DNA of 64,000 nt, taken from Saccharopolyspora_D taberi (GTDB lineage: Bacteria; Actinomycetota; Actinomycetes; Mycobacteriales; Pseudonocardiaceae). Of this stretch, positions 49,006-57,422 are shown one piece after another; position 1 is the first letter of the stretch; each line of letters starts with the position of its first letter. The notes beneath the pieces are model-generated. The model was not told the origin of the DNA and ran no database searches. It saw only the letters and a list, made by a program, of their open reading frames with translations. The DNA is taken from assembly GCF_039534165.1 (NCBI RefSeq), contig NZ_BAAAUX010000014.1:248001-312000 (forward strand), in the 5' to 3' direction. Both the position numbers and the translations under genes were made by a program.

Positions 49006-50366
49006 TTGAGGGACTCCTGCGCTTTGGGGAGGTTCTTCATGAATCCCTCGCCGTAGTTCTTGGCCTGCTTTTCGTCCCAGTAGGGGCCGCCGTTGTAGCG
49101 CGCGGCGAGTTCCTGGTACTGCGCCGGTGTCAGTGTTTCCTTGTCGTGGAAGTCGGTTTCCTGTTTCAGGTCGGATAGGTGCGAGGCGGCGATGAAGATG
49201 TTCTTCTTCGGGTCGTTCAGCGCCTCGACGACCTCGCTGCGCTGTGCCTCGGACATGGTCTCGGGATCGTAGCCCAGGGTTTCCGCAGCTCGGCGGACCT
49301 GGATCGCCACCGGGCCCATCGAAGTGGCGTTGGACCGGCCGTCGTCGTTCGGGTCGAGGTGCGGGTTGCCGATCTCCTCGGACCTGCGGACGCCGTACAC
49401 CTCGCGGTCGGTCCAGTAGGCTTCCCCGCCGACTTCCTGCCAGGCGATTCCCGCCACCATGTCCGGTGGCAGGCCGTACTTCTGAGCGGCTGCCTTGATC
49501 ACTTCGCGGTTGTCCCGGATCCACGACTGGCGGTACTCGTCGTCTCTCTCCCACAGCTGGTACCAGGGGATCGAGACGTTCCCGCCGGGCAGCTTCGAGG
49601 TCGCCGCGTTGATCTCGGCCAGGGCCGGCGAAACCTCGGCGGGCGATCCGCCGGGACCGTAGCCGGGCTTGGCGCCGGAGCCCGGTGTGCGCACGTGCGG
49701 ATCGTTCGCGGCGTCCTTCGCTTCCTGGTCGATCGCATCGATGCCCTCGATGATCGCGGCTGCCTCCTGGGAGTTCGACCGGAAGTCGGGAAGGGCCGCG
49801 TGTGCCCGCGCCAAACCGGTCAGGCATGCCTGCCGCGCCGTCTCCTCCGTGCGCTTCGCGGAGGTGAACTTGTTGTTCGTCGCGTCGTAGAGGCGCTGCG
49901 CGTCGGCCTTGATGGAGTCCACGTCCATCCCCAGCTCGGCGATCCAGTCGAAGAATCCGCCGGTGGTGCTGATGTCCTCCCACTTCCGCATCGGTTCGGC
50001 CGCCTTCGCTGTCTCGGTCCACGCGTCGGCGACGGACTCGATGAGTTCCGCCAGCTTCTCCTCGGTTCCCTTGCCCTCCTCGACGAGCCTCTTGGCCCGT
50101 TCCAGCTCCGGCCAGTACTTGGCGAGGGCTTCCGAGGCGAGGCGGAACCCGTCCTGGAGGTCGCCGACGAGGCCGTCGGCGTCGGCGAGCCGAGCGTCGT
50201 ACTTGTCGCGGCCCTGCCCCTCCCAGACGGTGTCGTCCTTGGCTCGCTTCAACCCCGGCTTCACCGAATCCAGCAGGTCGACCATGCGCCGGAACTCCCG
50301 TGCGTTGAGCTCGACGAGGTCAGGGGTGGAGCGGTCGATGAACTTGACGTCCTCGTAGTAGGTCAC
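49002..50366 (-). CDS. WXG-like (type VII secretion) protein with C-terminal lysozyme-like domain
   Basis: A 454-residue protein without signal peptide. Residues about 15-130 are long helices with a turn at DDTVWEGQGRDKYDARL (W-x-G), like putative T7SS-secreted proteins. A linker (PGSGAKPGYGPGGSPAEVS) leads to a C-terminal domain from about 290: YGLPPDMVAGIAWQEVGGEA (Glu near 310 as the likely catalytic acid), SMGPVAIQVRRAAETLGY and LAARYNGGPYW, the order seen in lytic transglycosylases. It likely cuts peptidoglycan after export. GTG 50366. It is preceded at 6 bp by the EspC-like gene and overlaps the membrane protein gene. ESX core genes are not in the window. Confidence 0.78.
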   Translation of the reverse strand: MTYYEDVKFIDRSTPDLVELNAREFRRMVDLLDSVKPGLKRAKDDTVWEGQGRDKYDARLADADGLVGDLQDGFRLASEALAKYWPELERAKRLVEEGKGTEEKLAELIESVADAWTETAKAAEPMRKWEDISTTGGFFDWIAELGMDVDSIKADAQRLYDATNNKFTSAKRTEETARQACLTGLARAHAALPDFRSNSQEAAAIIEGIDAIDQEAKDAANDPHVRTPGSGAKPGYGPGGSPAEVSPALAEINAATSKLPGGNVSIPWYQLWERDDEYRQSWIRDNREVIKAAAQKYGLPPDMVAGIAWQEVGGEAYWTDREVYGVRRSEEIGNPHLDPNDDGRSNATSMGPVAIQVRRAAETLGYDPETMSEAQRSEVVEALNDPKKNIFIAASHLSDLKQETDFHDKETLTPAQYQELAARYNGGPYWDEKQAKNYGEGFMKNLPKAQESLK

Positions 50367-50372
50367 GCCCGC

Positions 50373-50699
50373 TCACCGCCGTTCCGGGGGCACGTACTGG
50401 CCCTGGCCGAGGAGCCGGTCGAGGTCGTCGGCGACACCCTGGTCGACCGAGACGAGCTGTTGGCCGGTGGCCTTCAGCTTGGTTGCCAGCGCTCCCAGCA
50501 GTGCGATGAGATCCTGGTACTGGTCGTGGGCGAAGCGGGAGAACTCCTCGACCTTCACGCCGACATCGCGATGCGCTCGCGGGGCCTTCGCCGCCGTGGC
50601 GTTGTCGCTGTCGAGCCGTCCTTCCTTCAACAGCCCGGCGAGTTCGGCCAGCAGGTGCGAGCTGCCGTCCACAGAGGACGGTTCCACTCGGAAGTTCAT
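50373..50699 (-). CDS. EspC-like small helical protein, T7SS partner
   Basis: A 108-residue protein opening MNFRVEPSSVDGSSHLLAEL, the pattern of EspC/ESX-associated small proteins. Two helices (residues about 10-30 and 45-95, the latter VKVEEFSRFAHDQYQDLIAL onward) are joined by a short basic turn. It has no signal peptide and no Cys. Such proteins pair with a larger WXG or LXG-type substrate for export, here the next gene, 6 bp away. ATG 50699 is preferred over an upstream in-frame codon that lacks a ribosome site. Confidence 0.72.
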   Translation of the reverse strand: MNFRVEPSSVDGSSHLLAELAGLLKEGRLDSDNATAAKAPRAHRDVGVKVEEFSRFAHDQYQDLIALLGALATKLKATGQQLVSVDQGVADDLDRLLGQGQYVPPERR

Positions 50700-51099
50700 C
50701 GGGGCCCCCAAAGTCCGCACTGGTACTGCGCAGCTGTGGTCCGCGGATTCCGGTTTCACGCGGTGGCCATGATCCCGCGCACTCCGACGCGAATTGGGCC
50801 GTCACGGAAGTTGTTCACCCGGACGGTGGCCTGAAATCGGCGAGAACAGCCCGTTCGGATCGGGGGCTATGCGGCCGGATGGGTTACCGGCGACGTCAAG
50901 CGAGAACCCGCCCGGACATGGCCGCGCGGGCAGTGGAATCTGTCACGGCGGCCGCTCAACGGGACTGCGGTTCGCGCTGTCTGCCCAGGGTATGGGCCGT
51001 TCCCGGGACGCACGACGTGCTGATCAATCTATTCCGGTGATCAATCGCATCGAATACGAGTGTTGACCTGGACGATCCACCCCGGCCAACACTGAATCC
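50700..51099. other. Intergenic region between T7SS-like cassette and next genes
   Basis: About 400 bp. No supported gene: the open frames here have no ribosome sites and no recognisable product. Near 51014-51060 a less GC-rich stretch holds two TGATCAATC copies 19 bp apart (51021 and 51040 area), possibly a promoter or operator for the cassette or for the small gene at 51100. Confidence 0.4.
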
Positions 51100-51309
51100 A
51101 TGGCAAGTTGTCCCCCGCTCATCACGACTGATGAAGCCGAACTGCTGCGGGCCTTCGGCATGCGAGCTTTGGTCGTCGGGCTCCTCCTGGCCACTACCGG
51201 CGAAACCACGCTCGCCCTGGTTGCTTTCCTCGCGGGCGCCGTGCTCCTCCATCGCTCATCGAGCCTCAGCCCGTCAGGTGCTGGAGCAGGGCTCGGGCGG
51301 CCGGGTTGA
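51100..51309 (+). CDS. Small hypothetical membrane protein (uncertain)
   Basis: A 69-residue frame. AFGMRALVVGLLLATTGETT and ALVAFLAGAVLLHRSSS could be two short membrane helices after a polar N-terminus. There is no ribosome site before ATG 51100 and the last 15 codons overlap a LysR remnant on the other strand. It could be leaderless, a remnant, or not a gene. Confidence 0.35.
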   Translation: MASCPPLITTDEAELLRAFGMRALVVGLLLATTGETTLALVAFLAGAVLLHRSSSLSPSGAGAGLGRPG

Positions 51310-51475
51310 CCGGTTCCGGTAGCCGACCCACCAGATGAATCGGCCTGCTCAGGCTCGGCTGCTCGATCCGGGCGTACGGAAGCCCGGAACGCTCGGCGAC
51401 CGGCTCGGGCACGATGCTCACGCCGAGACCGGCCGCTACCAGCTCGACCAGCCGAGCCCCACCACCGTGGCCATC
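51266..51475 (-). pseudogene. C-terminal remnant of a LysR-type regulator
   Basis: Read leftward, about 68 codons give LVELVAAGLGVSIVPEPVAE, then RIEQPSLSRPIHLVGRLPEP and NPAARALLQHLTG before a TGA. This is the end of a LysR effector-binding domain (the usual GLGVxLVPE motif). The HTH and the first two-thirds are absent: sequence to the right belongs to the DUF2000 gene. It is a deletion remnant. Confidence 0.7.
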
Positions 51476-51511
51476 TCACCTCGCGCGGCGACTACTCGCG
51501 AACCGCAGCCA

Positions 51512-51922
51512 CTACGGGTGCAAGGACAGCCCCTTGCACACCTTGTCGACGGTGTTCCGGCGGGCGTGCATCGCGATTCCGACCAGATCGAGATCCTCCG
51601 TCTCGACGGCCGCCACGACTGCGCGGTTGTCCGCGTCGTTGCCGGTGCGGAACATGTCCTCGGTGTAGACGGTGAGCCGGACGTCGCGTGCGATCGCGCG
51701 CTCGTGGGTGCGTTTCAGCTCCTCGGCGCCTGCCGCGAAGACCAGGACCGGCTGGCCGAACAGCGGCAGGTACGTGACGCCCGAGGCGTCCGCGTAGTCC
51801 TGTCCGATCAGCTCCGGGGCGCTTGCGGCGATGCCGCCCGCCAGGAACGCCGTGACGTTGAGCTTCTGCCACTCCGGCAGGTCCTTGCGGATCACCACCG
51901 CGATCTTGGTGTCGGTTGCCAT
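51512..51922 (-). CDS. DUF2000-family protein
   Basis: A 136-residue protein with the DUF2000 order: KIAVVIRKDLPEWQKLNVTA at the start, GGIAASAPELIGQDYADA in the middle, and the end VGIAMHARRNTVDKVCKGL. The family has a peptidyl-tRNA-hydrolase-II-like fold and no proven function. ATG 51922. It is divergent from an AraC-type regulator, a recurring pairing, so it is probably controlled by it. Confidence 0.85.
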   Translation of the reverse strand: MATDTKIAVVIRKDLPEWQKLNVTAFLAGGIAASAPELIGQDYADASGVTYLPLFGQPVLVFAAGAEELKRTHERAIARDVRLTVYTEDMFRTGNDADNRAVVAAVETEDLDLVGIAMHARRNTVDKVCKGLSLHP

Positions 51923-51989
51923 GCCCGGGATCGTCCCCGGACGGCCGTGGCCGGGTCTTGAACGGAGGTGCGGGGGTGAGAATGGGGGT

Positions 51990-52823
51990 ATGCCGTCGTC
52001 CGACTGGACCGCCTACTGGCGCTCCACCCGCCGCCCGCTGGAGGTCATGCACGCCCACTTCCAGCGGCACGCCTACGACCGGCACAGCCACGAGACCTAC
52101 TCGTTCGGCGTGACCGAGGCGGGCGCGCAGTCCTTCCGCTGCCGGGGCGCCGAGCACACCAGCACCGCGGGCATGGTTCTCGCGCTCAACCCGGACGAAC
52201 CGCACGACGGGCACGCGGGCGCGGACGGGGGATTCACCTACAAGATCGTGCACATCGGGCCGGACCTGGTCGCCGACGTGCTCTCCGACGCGGCGCAGAG
52301 GCCGGTCGGCCTGCCGCTGTTCGCCGAGCCGGTGATCCACGATCCCGCGCTGGCCGACGCGCTGCGCGGCCTGGACACCGCGCTCCTGCACGGCGACTCC
52401 GCTCTCGCGCAGGACGAGGCGGTCGAGCGGACCGTCCACGCCCTCGCCCGCCGCGCCGCCGCGAACCCGGTGTCGCCCGCGCATCCGATCGCCGTCGACA
52501 GCGGTGTCCGCCGGGTGCGTGATCTGCTGGAAGCGCACTTCGCCGACGACCTGGGCGTCGCGCGGCTCGCGGAGGTCGCGGGGCGGAGCCGGTTCGCCCT
52601 GAACCGGGCGTTCTCCGCCGCCTACGGCCTGATGCCCAGCGAGTACCAGCGCCAGCTCCGGCTGCGGCACGCACGCAGGCTCATCGCCGCCGGATCGACG
52701 CTCGCCGAGGCCGCCACGGCGGTCGGTTTCGCCGACCAGAGCCACCTGAACCGCTGGTTCCGGCGGCACTACGGCATCACCCCCGGCGCGTTCCAGCGGG
52801 CGGCACCGCTCAGCGCGCGATGA
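51990..52823 (+). CDS. AraC-family transcriptional regulator
   Basis: A 277-residue regulator. An N-terminal cupin-type sensing domain (HAYDRHSHETYSFGVTEAGA, with PDEPHDGHAG) spans about residues 20-155. The C-terminal pair of HTHs is at 175-275: LGVARLAEVAGRSRFALNRA and LAEAATAVGFADQSHLNRWF, ending RRHYGITPGAFQR. ATG 51990 is used; its ribosome site is weak. It is divergent from the DUF2000 gene and overlaps the end of selD by 14 bp on the opposite strand. Confidence 0.92.
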   Translation: MPSSDWTAYWRSTRRPLEVMHAHFQRHAYDRHSHETYSFGVTEAGAQSFRCRGAEHTSTAGMVLALNPDEPHDGHAGADGGFTYKIVHIGPDLVADVLSDAAQRPVGLPLFAEPVIHDPALADALRGLDTALLHGDSALAQDEAVERTVHALARRAAANPVSPAHPIAVDSGVRRVRDLLEAHFADDLGVARLAEVAGRSRFALNRAFSAAYGLMPSEYQRQLRLRHARRLIAAGSTLAEAATAVGFADQSHLNRWFRRHYGITPGAFQRAAPLSAR

Positions 52824-53805
52824 CCAGGTGTTGCCCGCGCGGGACCAGTTCGCCGACCACCGGCGCGCCCGGGATCTCCCCCGCCACCAGCAGCCCGCCC
52901 GAGGTCTGGGCGTCGGCCAGCAGCAGCGCCTCGGACTTCGGGATCGCCGACAGGTCGCTGTGCGGCCGGACCCAGTCGAGGTTGCGCCTGGTGCCGCCGC
53001 TGACGTAACCGTCGCGCAGCGCTTCGCGAGCGCCGTCGAGGTACGGCACCGCCGCGGAGTCCACCACGGCCGAGACACCGCTCGCCCTGGCCAGCTTGAG
53101 GAGGTGCCCCAGCAGGCCGAATCCGGTGACATCGGTCGCGCACCGGATCCCAGCGGCGACCGCGGCGGCGCAAGCCCGCGCGTTGAGCGTCGTCATCGCC
53201 TCGACCGCCTGCGGGAACACCTCGCCAGTAGCCTTGTGCCGGGAGTTGAGCACCCCGATCCCCAGCGGTTTGGTCAGCGACAGCGGCTGCCCGGCACGAC
53301 CGGAATCGTTGCGCAGCAAGGACTCCGGTGCACCCAGGCCGGTCACCGCCATGCCGTACTTGGGCTCCGGGTCGTCGACGCTGTGCCCGCCCGCCACCGG
53401 GCACCCGGCGTCCCGGCCGACGTCGGCGCCGCCGCGCAGCACCTCCCGCGCCAGTTCCACCGGGAGCACCTCGCGCGGCCAGCACAGCAGGTTCACCGCG
53501 ACGACCGGCCGTCCGCCCATCGCGTAGATGTCCGACAGCGCGTTCGCCGCGGCGATCCGGCCCCAGTCGTAGGGATCGTCGACCACCGGTGTGAAGAAGT
53601 CGACGGTGCTGAGCACCGCGCGGTCGCCGTCCAGGCGGACCGCCGCCGCGTCGTCCCCGCCGTCGAGCCCGACCAGCAGCGAGGCGTCGGGGGCGGCCAG
53701 CCCAGACACCATCGCCTCCAGTTCACCGGGAGGGATCTTGCACGCGCAGCCGCCGCCGTGTGCGTACTGCGTGAGCCGATGCGTCGCGGGCGCTTCGAGA
53801 TCCAT
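52810..53805 (-). CDS. selD: Selenide, water dikinase (selenophosphate synthetase)
   Basis: A 331-residue enzyme making selenophosphate from selenide and ATP, the Se donor for SelA. The active-site Cys and Lys are in AHGGGCACKIPP near residue 20 (E. coli has GCGCKI); it is Cys, not Sec. ATP-binding DGGDDAAAV near 50 and TVDFFTPVVDDPYDWGRIAA (the long family signature start) follow, with VAGGHSVDDPEPKYG and ATDVTGFGLLGHL downstream. ATG 53805. It converges with the AraC gene. It is part of the selenocysteine gene set spread over this region. Confidence 0.95.
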   Translation of the reverse strand: MDLEAPATHRLTQYAHGGGCACKIPPGELEAMVSGLAAPDASLLVGLDGGDDAAAVRLDGDRAVLSTVDFFTPVVDDPYDWGRIAAANALSDIYAMGGRPVVAVNLLCWPREVLPVELAREVLRGGADVGRDAGCPVAGGHSVDDPEPKYGMAVTGLGAPESLLRNDSGRAGQPLSLTKPLGIGVLNSRHKATGEVFPQAVEAMTTLNARACAAAVAAGIRCATDVTGFGLLGHLLKLARASGVSAVVDSAAVPYLDGAREALRDGYVSGGTRRNLDWVRPHSDLSAIPKSEALLLADAQTSGGLLVAGEIPGAPVVGELVPRGQHLVIAR

Positions 53806-53842
53806 GCCCCGACGCTATTCCCGCGGCGTCACGGTCGCATCG

Positions 53843-54472
53843 TCAGCCGTACAGCGCCTTGCCGTAGTCCGGCCCGTAGTAGCGCTCCAGCTCCTCGATC
53901 GGGTCGTCCGGTCGTTCCAGGAGCTTGGCGATGACCGCCCGCGACGGGACTCCGCCCTCGTCCCAGCTCTCCGGCTTCCACAGGCCGGAGCGCAGGAACG
54001 CCTTGGAGCAGTGGTGGAACACCTCGTCGATCTCGACCACCATCGCCAGCACCGGGCGGTGGCCCTTGACGACCATCCGGTCGAAGAACGGCGCGTCGCG
54101 CACCAGCCGCGCGCGGCCGTTGATGCGCAGCGTGTCGCCGCGTCCCGGCAGGAAGTAGATCAGGCCCACGTGCGGGTTCACCAGCACGTTGCGGAATCCG
54201 TCGGCCCGGCGGTTGCCGGGGCGTTCCGGGACGGCGATCGTCCTGTCGTCCAGCACCAGGGTGAATCCCGGCGGGTCGCCCTTGGGCGAGGCATCGCAGG
54301 CGCCGTCGGCGTCGGCGGTAGCCACCACGCAGAACGGTGAGGCCGCGAGCCACTGCCGGTCCACCTCGTGCAGCGCCTTGCGCGCCTTGTTCGCCGTCCG
54401 CGGCAGCGGGGTCCCGATCACCTCCCGCAGCTCCGCCTCCGAAGTGATCTCCACCAGGTTTCCGGTTTCCAC
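53843..54472 (-). CDS. Pyridoxamine-5'-phosphate-oxidase-like FMN-binding protein
   Basis: About 209 residues, of the PPOX split-barrel class often annotated MSMEG_1061-like. FCVVATADADGACDASPKGD near 55 is the flavin-binding strand pair; GFRNVLVNPHVGLIYFLPG and DTLRINGRARLVRD follow. The C-terminal RSGLWKPESWDEGG is characteristic of the subgroup. It probably reduces an F420- or FMN-linked substrate; the substrate is unknown. GTG 54472 is preferred over GTG 54496 because GAGAGGAGG lies between them at the right distance. It is transcribed away from tRNA-Sec. Confidence 0.85.
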   Translation of the reverse strand: METGNLVEITSEAELREVIGTPLPRTANKARKALHEVDRQWLAASPFCVVATADADGACDASPKGDPPGFTLVLDDRTIAVPERPGNRRADGFRNVLVNPHVGLIYFLPGRGDTLRINGRARLVRDAPFFDRMVVKGHRPVLAMVVEIDEVFHHCSKAFLRSGLWKPESWDEGGVPSRAVIAKLLERPDDPIEELERYYGPDYGKALYG

Positions 54473-54527
54473 CGGGCACCGCCTCCTCTCGACCACCGGG
54501 GAGCCTACGCCGCCTATGCTCGGCGGC

Positions 54528-54623
54528 GGAGGCGTAAGGGTGCCTGGTGGCCCCCGCGGTCTTCAAAACCGACGTGGCCGAGCACCTCGGCCAGGCGGGT
54601 TCGATTCCCGTCCGCCTCCGCCA
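54528..54623 (+). tRNA. selC: tRNA-Sec (anticodon TCA)
   Basis: A 96-nt tRNA with encoded CCA. The acceptor GGAGGCG pairs with CGCCTCC, followed by G and CCA at 54620-54623. The anticodon stem-loop GGTCTTCAAAACC carries TCA. A long variable arm (TGGCCGAGCACCTCGGCCA) and a T arm with GGGTTCGATTCCC follow. The extended acceptor, long extra arm and TCA anticodon define selenocysteine tRNA, which reads the fdhA UGA. Confidence 0.95.
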
Positions 54624-54632
54624 CCAACCACC

Positions 54633-55505
54633 TCACTCGAAGCTGGCCAGGTAGCTCGCGGCCATGTCCTTGTCCCCGTGCCCGGCCGCGGCCGCCCGCC
54701 GGAACCGCTCCAGCCCCGCCACCGCCAGGTCTGCCTTGACGCCCGCCTGCTCGGCTGCCTCGACGATCAGCCGGGAGTCCTTCTCGGCGTTGGTGACCGC
54801 GAAGCTGGTCGTGTAGTCGTCGGCGAGGATCGCCGCGCCCTTGGCCTGCAGGTACGGGTTGTCCGTCGGGCCGCCGGTGACGACTTCGAGGAAGTCCTGC
54901 GGATCGACGCCGAGGCCCCTGGCGATGGCCAGCGCCTCCGCCGCGCCGTGGGTGAGCACGAACGCCCAGCTCATCAGCGCGAGCTTGAGCCGGGAGCTGG
55001 CCGCGCCCGCGCCGTCGTCGGCCACCCACACGGTCTTGCGGCCGATCACGTCGAACACCGGGGCGACCGCGTCCCGCACCGACTCGGGGCCGGAGGCCAT
55101 CACGACCAGCTGGCCCTGCTCGGCGGGCTGGCGGGTGCCCTGCACGGGGGCGTCGATGAACACCAGGCCGTGTTCGGCGGCGAAGTCGGCAAGCGGCGCG
55201 ACGGCGTCGACGCCGACCGTGCTCAGCTGCGCCCACACCGTCCCCTCGGCCAGGCCGGGCGCGGCGGCCCGCACGGCCTCCAGGACGCGCGGGCCGTCGT
55301 TGAGCGCGGTCAGCACGAATCCCGCTCCGCGCACCGCGTCGGCCGGGGTGTCGGCGACGACCGCGCCGTCCTCTGTCAGCGGCTCGGCCTTGGAGCGGGT
55401 GCGGTTCCACACCCGGACGTCGAAGCCAGCACGGGCGAGGTTACGGGCGACGGCGGCGCCGATGATCCCGGTGCCCAGCACCGCCACGGTCCGATCGGTT
55501 GGCAT
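54633..55505 (-). CDS. NAD(P)-dependent 3-hydroxyisobutyrate-dehydrogenase-like enzyme
   Basis: A 290-residue beta-hydroxyacid dehydrogenase. The Rossmann motif is VAVLGTGIIGAAVARNLARA (residues 7-26) and NRT follows strand 2. FIDAPVQGTRQPAEQGQLVV near 120 is the substrate-binding signature (Gln-Gly replacing the usual Ser-Gly). The catalytic Lys is in SSRLKLALMSW near 173. GlyR/HIBADH relatives reduce or oxidise small 3-hydroxy acids or act on imines. ATG 55505 has AGGAGAGGAA upstream. It follows the MFS gene by 71 bp on the same strand, likely an operon. Confidence 0.88.
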   Translation of the reverse strand: MPTDRTVAVLGTGIIGAAVARNLARAGFDVRVWNRTRSKAEPLTEDGAVVADTPADAVRGAGFVLTALNDGPRVLEAVRAAAPGLAEGTVWAQLSTVGVDAVAPLADFAAEHGLVFIDAPVQGTRQPAEQGQLVVMASGPESVRDAVAPVFDVIGRKTVWVADDGAGAASSRLKLALMSWAFVLTHGAAEALAIARGLGVDPQDFLEVVTGGPTDNPYLQAKGAAILADDYTTSFAVTNAEKDSRLIVEAAEQAGVKADLAVAGLERFRRAAAAGHGDKDMAASYLASFE

Positions 55506-55576
55506 GACAGTTCCTCTCCTTGTTCCTGCTATTTCCCGGCTCCCTGCGATTTCCGGGTCCTGCACTTCCCGGACGG

Positions 55577-56737
55577 TCACCCCGCGAGCGCGCGGTCCTG
55601 CCGTCCAAGCCTGACGTCGACGCAGACGACCGCCAGCGCGCCGGCCGCGAACAGGGCTCCCACCCAGGCCGGCGCGGCGAAGCCGAAGCCCGCGTTGATG
55701 ACGAGTCCGCCCGCCCACGGGCCGATGGTGTTGCCGACGTTGAACGCCGAGGTGTTGGTGGTGGTCGCCAGCGTCGGCGCGTCGGCGGCCTCGATCATCA
55801 CCAGCGCCTGGAGCGCGGGGTTGATCGCGAAGGCCGCGACGCCCAGCAGCACCAGCGTGATCGCGGCGGTGATCCGGTCGCCGGAGGTGATGGTGAGCCC
55901 GCCGAGCACGATGGTGAGCCCGGCCAGGCCGACGACGAGGTTCGGCCGCAGGTGGGCGTCGGCGAACCGGCCGCCGATCGCGGTGCCCGCCAGGCAGCCC
56001 AGCCCGAACAGCAGTTGCAGCACCGGCACCATCGCCGGGCCGAACCCGCTGACCTCGGTCAGCAGCGGTGCGAGGTAGCTGACCAGCGCGAACAGCCCGG
56101 CCTGGCTCAGCGCGGTCACCGCCAGCGCGGTCCAGACGCGCGGGTTGGCGAAGGAGGCGAACTCGGCGCGGACGCCGGTCCCGCGCGGCCGGGGCTGCGC
56201 GGGCACCAGGACCAGCACGCCGATCAGCCCGGCCAGCGCCAGGGCGTCGATCACCCAGAAGCTCGCGCGCCAGCCCCACTGCTGGCCGAGGAAGGTGCCG
56301 ATCGGCACGCCCAGCACGTTGGCCAGCGTCAGCCCGCCGAACATGATCGCCAGCGCCCGGCCCCGGCGTTCGGGACCGGCCAGGCCGACCGCGACGACCG
56401 AGCCGATGCCGAAGAAGGCGCCCTGCGCCAGCGCGGTGACCACCCGGGCGAACATCAGCACCGGGTAGGTCGGGGCGAGCGCGCCGAGCGTCTGGCCGAG
56501 CAGGAACAGCCCGAGCAGCAGGAGGAGCGCGGCCTTGCGGCGGACCCGCAGCAGAGCCAGCGTGAGCAGTGGCCCGCCGACGACGACGCCCAGGGCGTAG
56601 CCGGAGATCAGCAGTCCGGCCGTGGGGACCGAGACCTGGAAGTCGGCCGCGAGCAGCGGCAGCAGACCGGAGATCACGAACTCGGTCGTTCCGACGCAGA
56701 AAACGGTCAGACCCAGCACGAAGATCGCGAGGGGCAT
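55577..56737 (-). CDS. MFS transporter, Cmx/AraJ-type
   Basis: A 386-residue transporter with 12 predicted helices. Helix 1 is LAIFVLGLTVFCVGTTEFVI, the family's TEF signature. FFGIGSVVAVGLAGPERRGR covers motif A-like loop 4-5, and NVLGVPIGTFLGQQWGWRAS is motif C in helix 5. This branch exports chloramphenicol, purine analogues or sugars. ATG 56737 with a GGAG upstream. It is divergent from a CGNR-type regulator with an operator-like palindrome between, and the dehydrogenase gene follows. Confidence 0.9.
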   Translation of the reverse strand: MPLAIFVLGLTVFCVGTTEFVISGLLPLLAADFQVSVPTAGLLISGYALGVVVGGPLLTLALLRVRRKAALLLLLGLFLLGQTLGALAPTYPVLMFARVVTALAQGAFFGIGSVVAVGLAGPERRGRALAIMFGGLTLANVLGVPIGTFLGQQWGWRASFWVIDALALAGLIGVLVLVPAQPRPRGTGVRAEFASFANPRVWTALAVTALSQAGLFALVSYLAPLLTEVSGFGPAMVPVLQLLFGLGCLAGTAIGGRFADAHLRPNLVVGLAGLTIVLGGLTITSGDRITAAITLVLLGVAAFAINPALQALVMIEAADAPTLATTTNTSAFNVGNTIGPWAGGLVINAGFGFAAPAWVGALFAAGALAVVCVDVRLGRQDRALAG

Positions 56738-56776
56738 GGCACGGGCTCCTTGGGGGCGTACGGCTTCGAGCAGAAT

Positions 56777-56806
56777 CGACACTAGCAAACGGTTATGCTG
56801 GTGTCG
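56777..56806. promoter_or_regulatory. Operator-like inverted repeat between MFS and CGNR genes
   Basis: CGACACTAGCA (56777-56787) and TGCTGGTGTCG (56796-56806) are inverted arms of 11 bp with one mismatch, 8 bp apart. It lies in the middle of the divergent promoter region. Confidence 0.65.
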
Positions 56807-56831
56807 CGTTAACCTGCGGAGAGGAGGTCCG

Positions 56832-57422
56832 ATGCCGCCACCGTCCGGAATTCGCTGGTCAGAGCACCACCACGTGCCCGATGACCTGGCCGTGCTGTTC
56901 GACTTCCTCAACACCAACGACGAGCGCGACTTCGGCGATTTCGTCCCGCACGACGAGCTGACCTCGACCGATGCTCTGGCGGACTGGCTGGCGGGCCGGG
57001 ACCTCGTGATCTCCGGCACGCCCGCCACGGCCGACGACTTCCGGATCGCGTTGCAGCTGCGCGAGGCGCTGCGGGTCTGCGCGCTCAGCAACCGCACCGG
57101 CGAACCCGCGCCGGACATCGCGCGGCTCGGCCCGGAGCTCCCCCTGCACGCCGGGATCGAGCCCGGCGGCGCGATCACGCTGCGCGCCGCGCGGTCCGGC
57201 GTGCGCGGCGCGCTGGCCGCGCTGCTCGCCGACGCGGTCCGGGCCAGCACGGACGGGAGGTGGGCGCGGGTCAAGATGTGCGCGTCCGACGACTGCCGGA
57301 ACGTCTTCTACGACCACTCCAAGCCGCGCAACGCCCGGTGGTGCTCCAGCAAGGACTGCGGCAACCGGGCGAAGACCCGGTCGTACCGCCTGCGCAGGCA
57401 GAGCTCGGTCAGAGATCGATGA
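56832..57422 (+). CDS. CGNR zinc-finger (ABATE-domain) regulator
   Basis: A 196-residue protein. The N-terminal 140 residues are the ABATE stress-response-like domain (LAVLFDFLNTNDERDFG, FRIALQLREALRVCALS). The C-terminal 40 residues are the CGNR zinc finger: CASDDCRNVFYDHSKPRNAR then WCSSKDCGNRAKTRSYR, in which CGNR becomes part of the DNA-binding knuckle. ATG 56832 has GAGGAGG at 5 bases. It is divergent from the MFS pump and likely its regulator. It overlaps the end of the reductase gene by 14 bp. Confidence 0.9.
   Translation: MPPPSGIRWSEHHHVPDDLAVLFDFLNTNDERDFGDFVPHDELTSTDALADWLAGRDLVISGTPATADDFRIALQLREALRVCALSNRTGEPAPDIARLGPELPLHAGIEPGGAITLRAARSGVRGALAALLADAVRASTDGRWARVKMCASDDCRNVFYDHSKPRNARWCSSKDCGNRAKTRSYRLRRQSSVRDR

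Noticed and set aside
55524..55576. Short tandem-like CTGC..TTCCCGG copies between the dehydrogenase and MFS genes
   Set aside because: Three imperfect copies with irregular 16-18 bp spacing; too weak to call a functional repeat.
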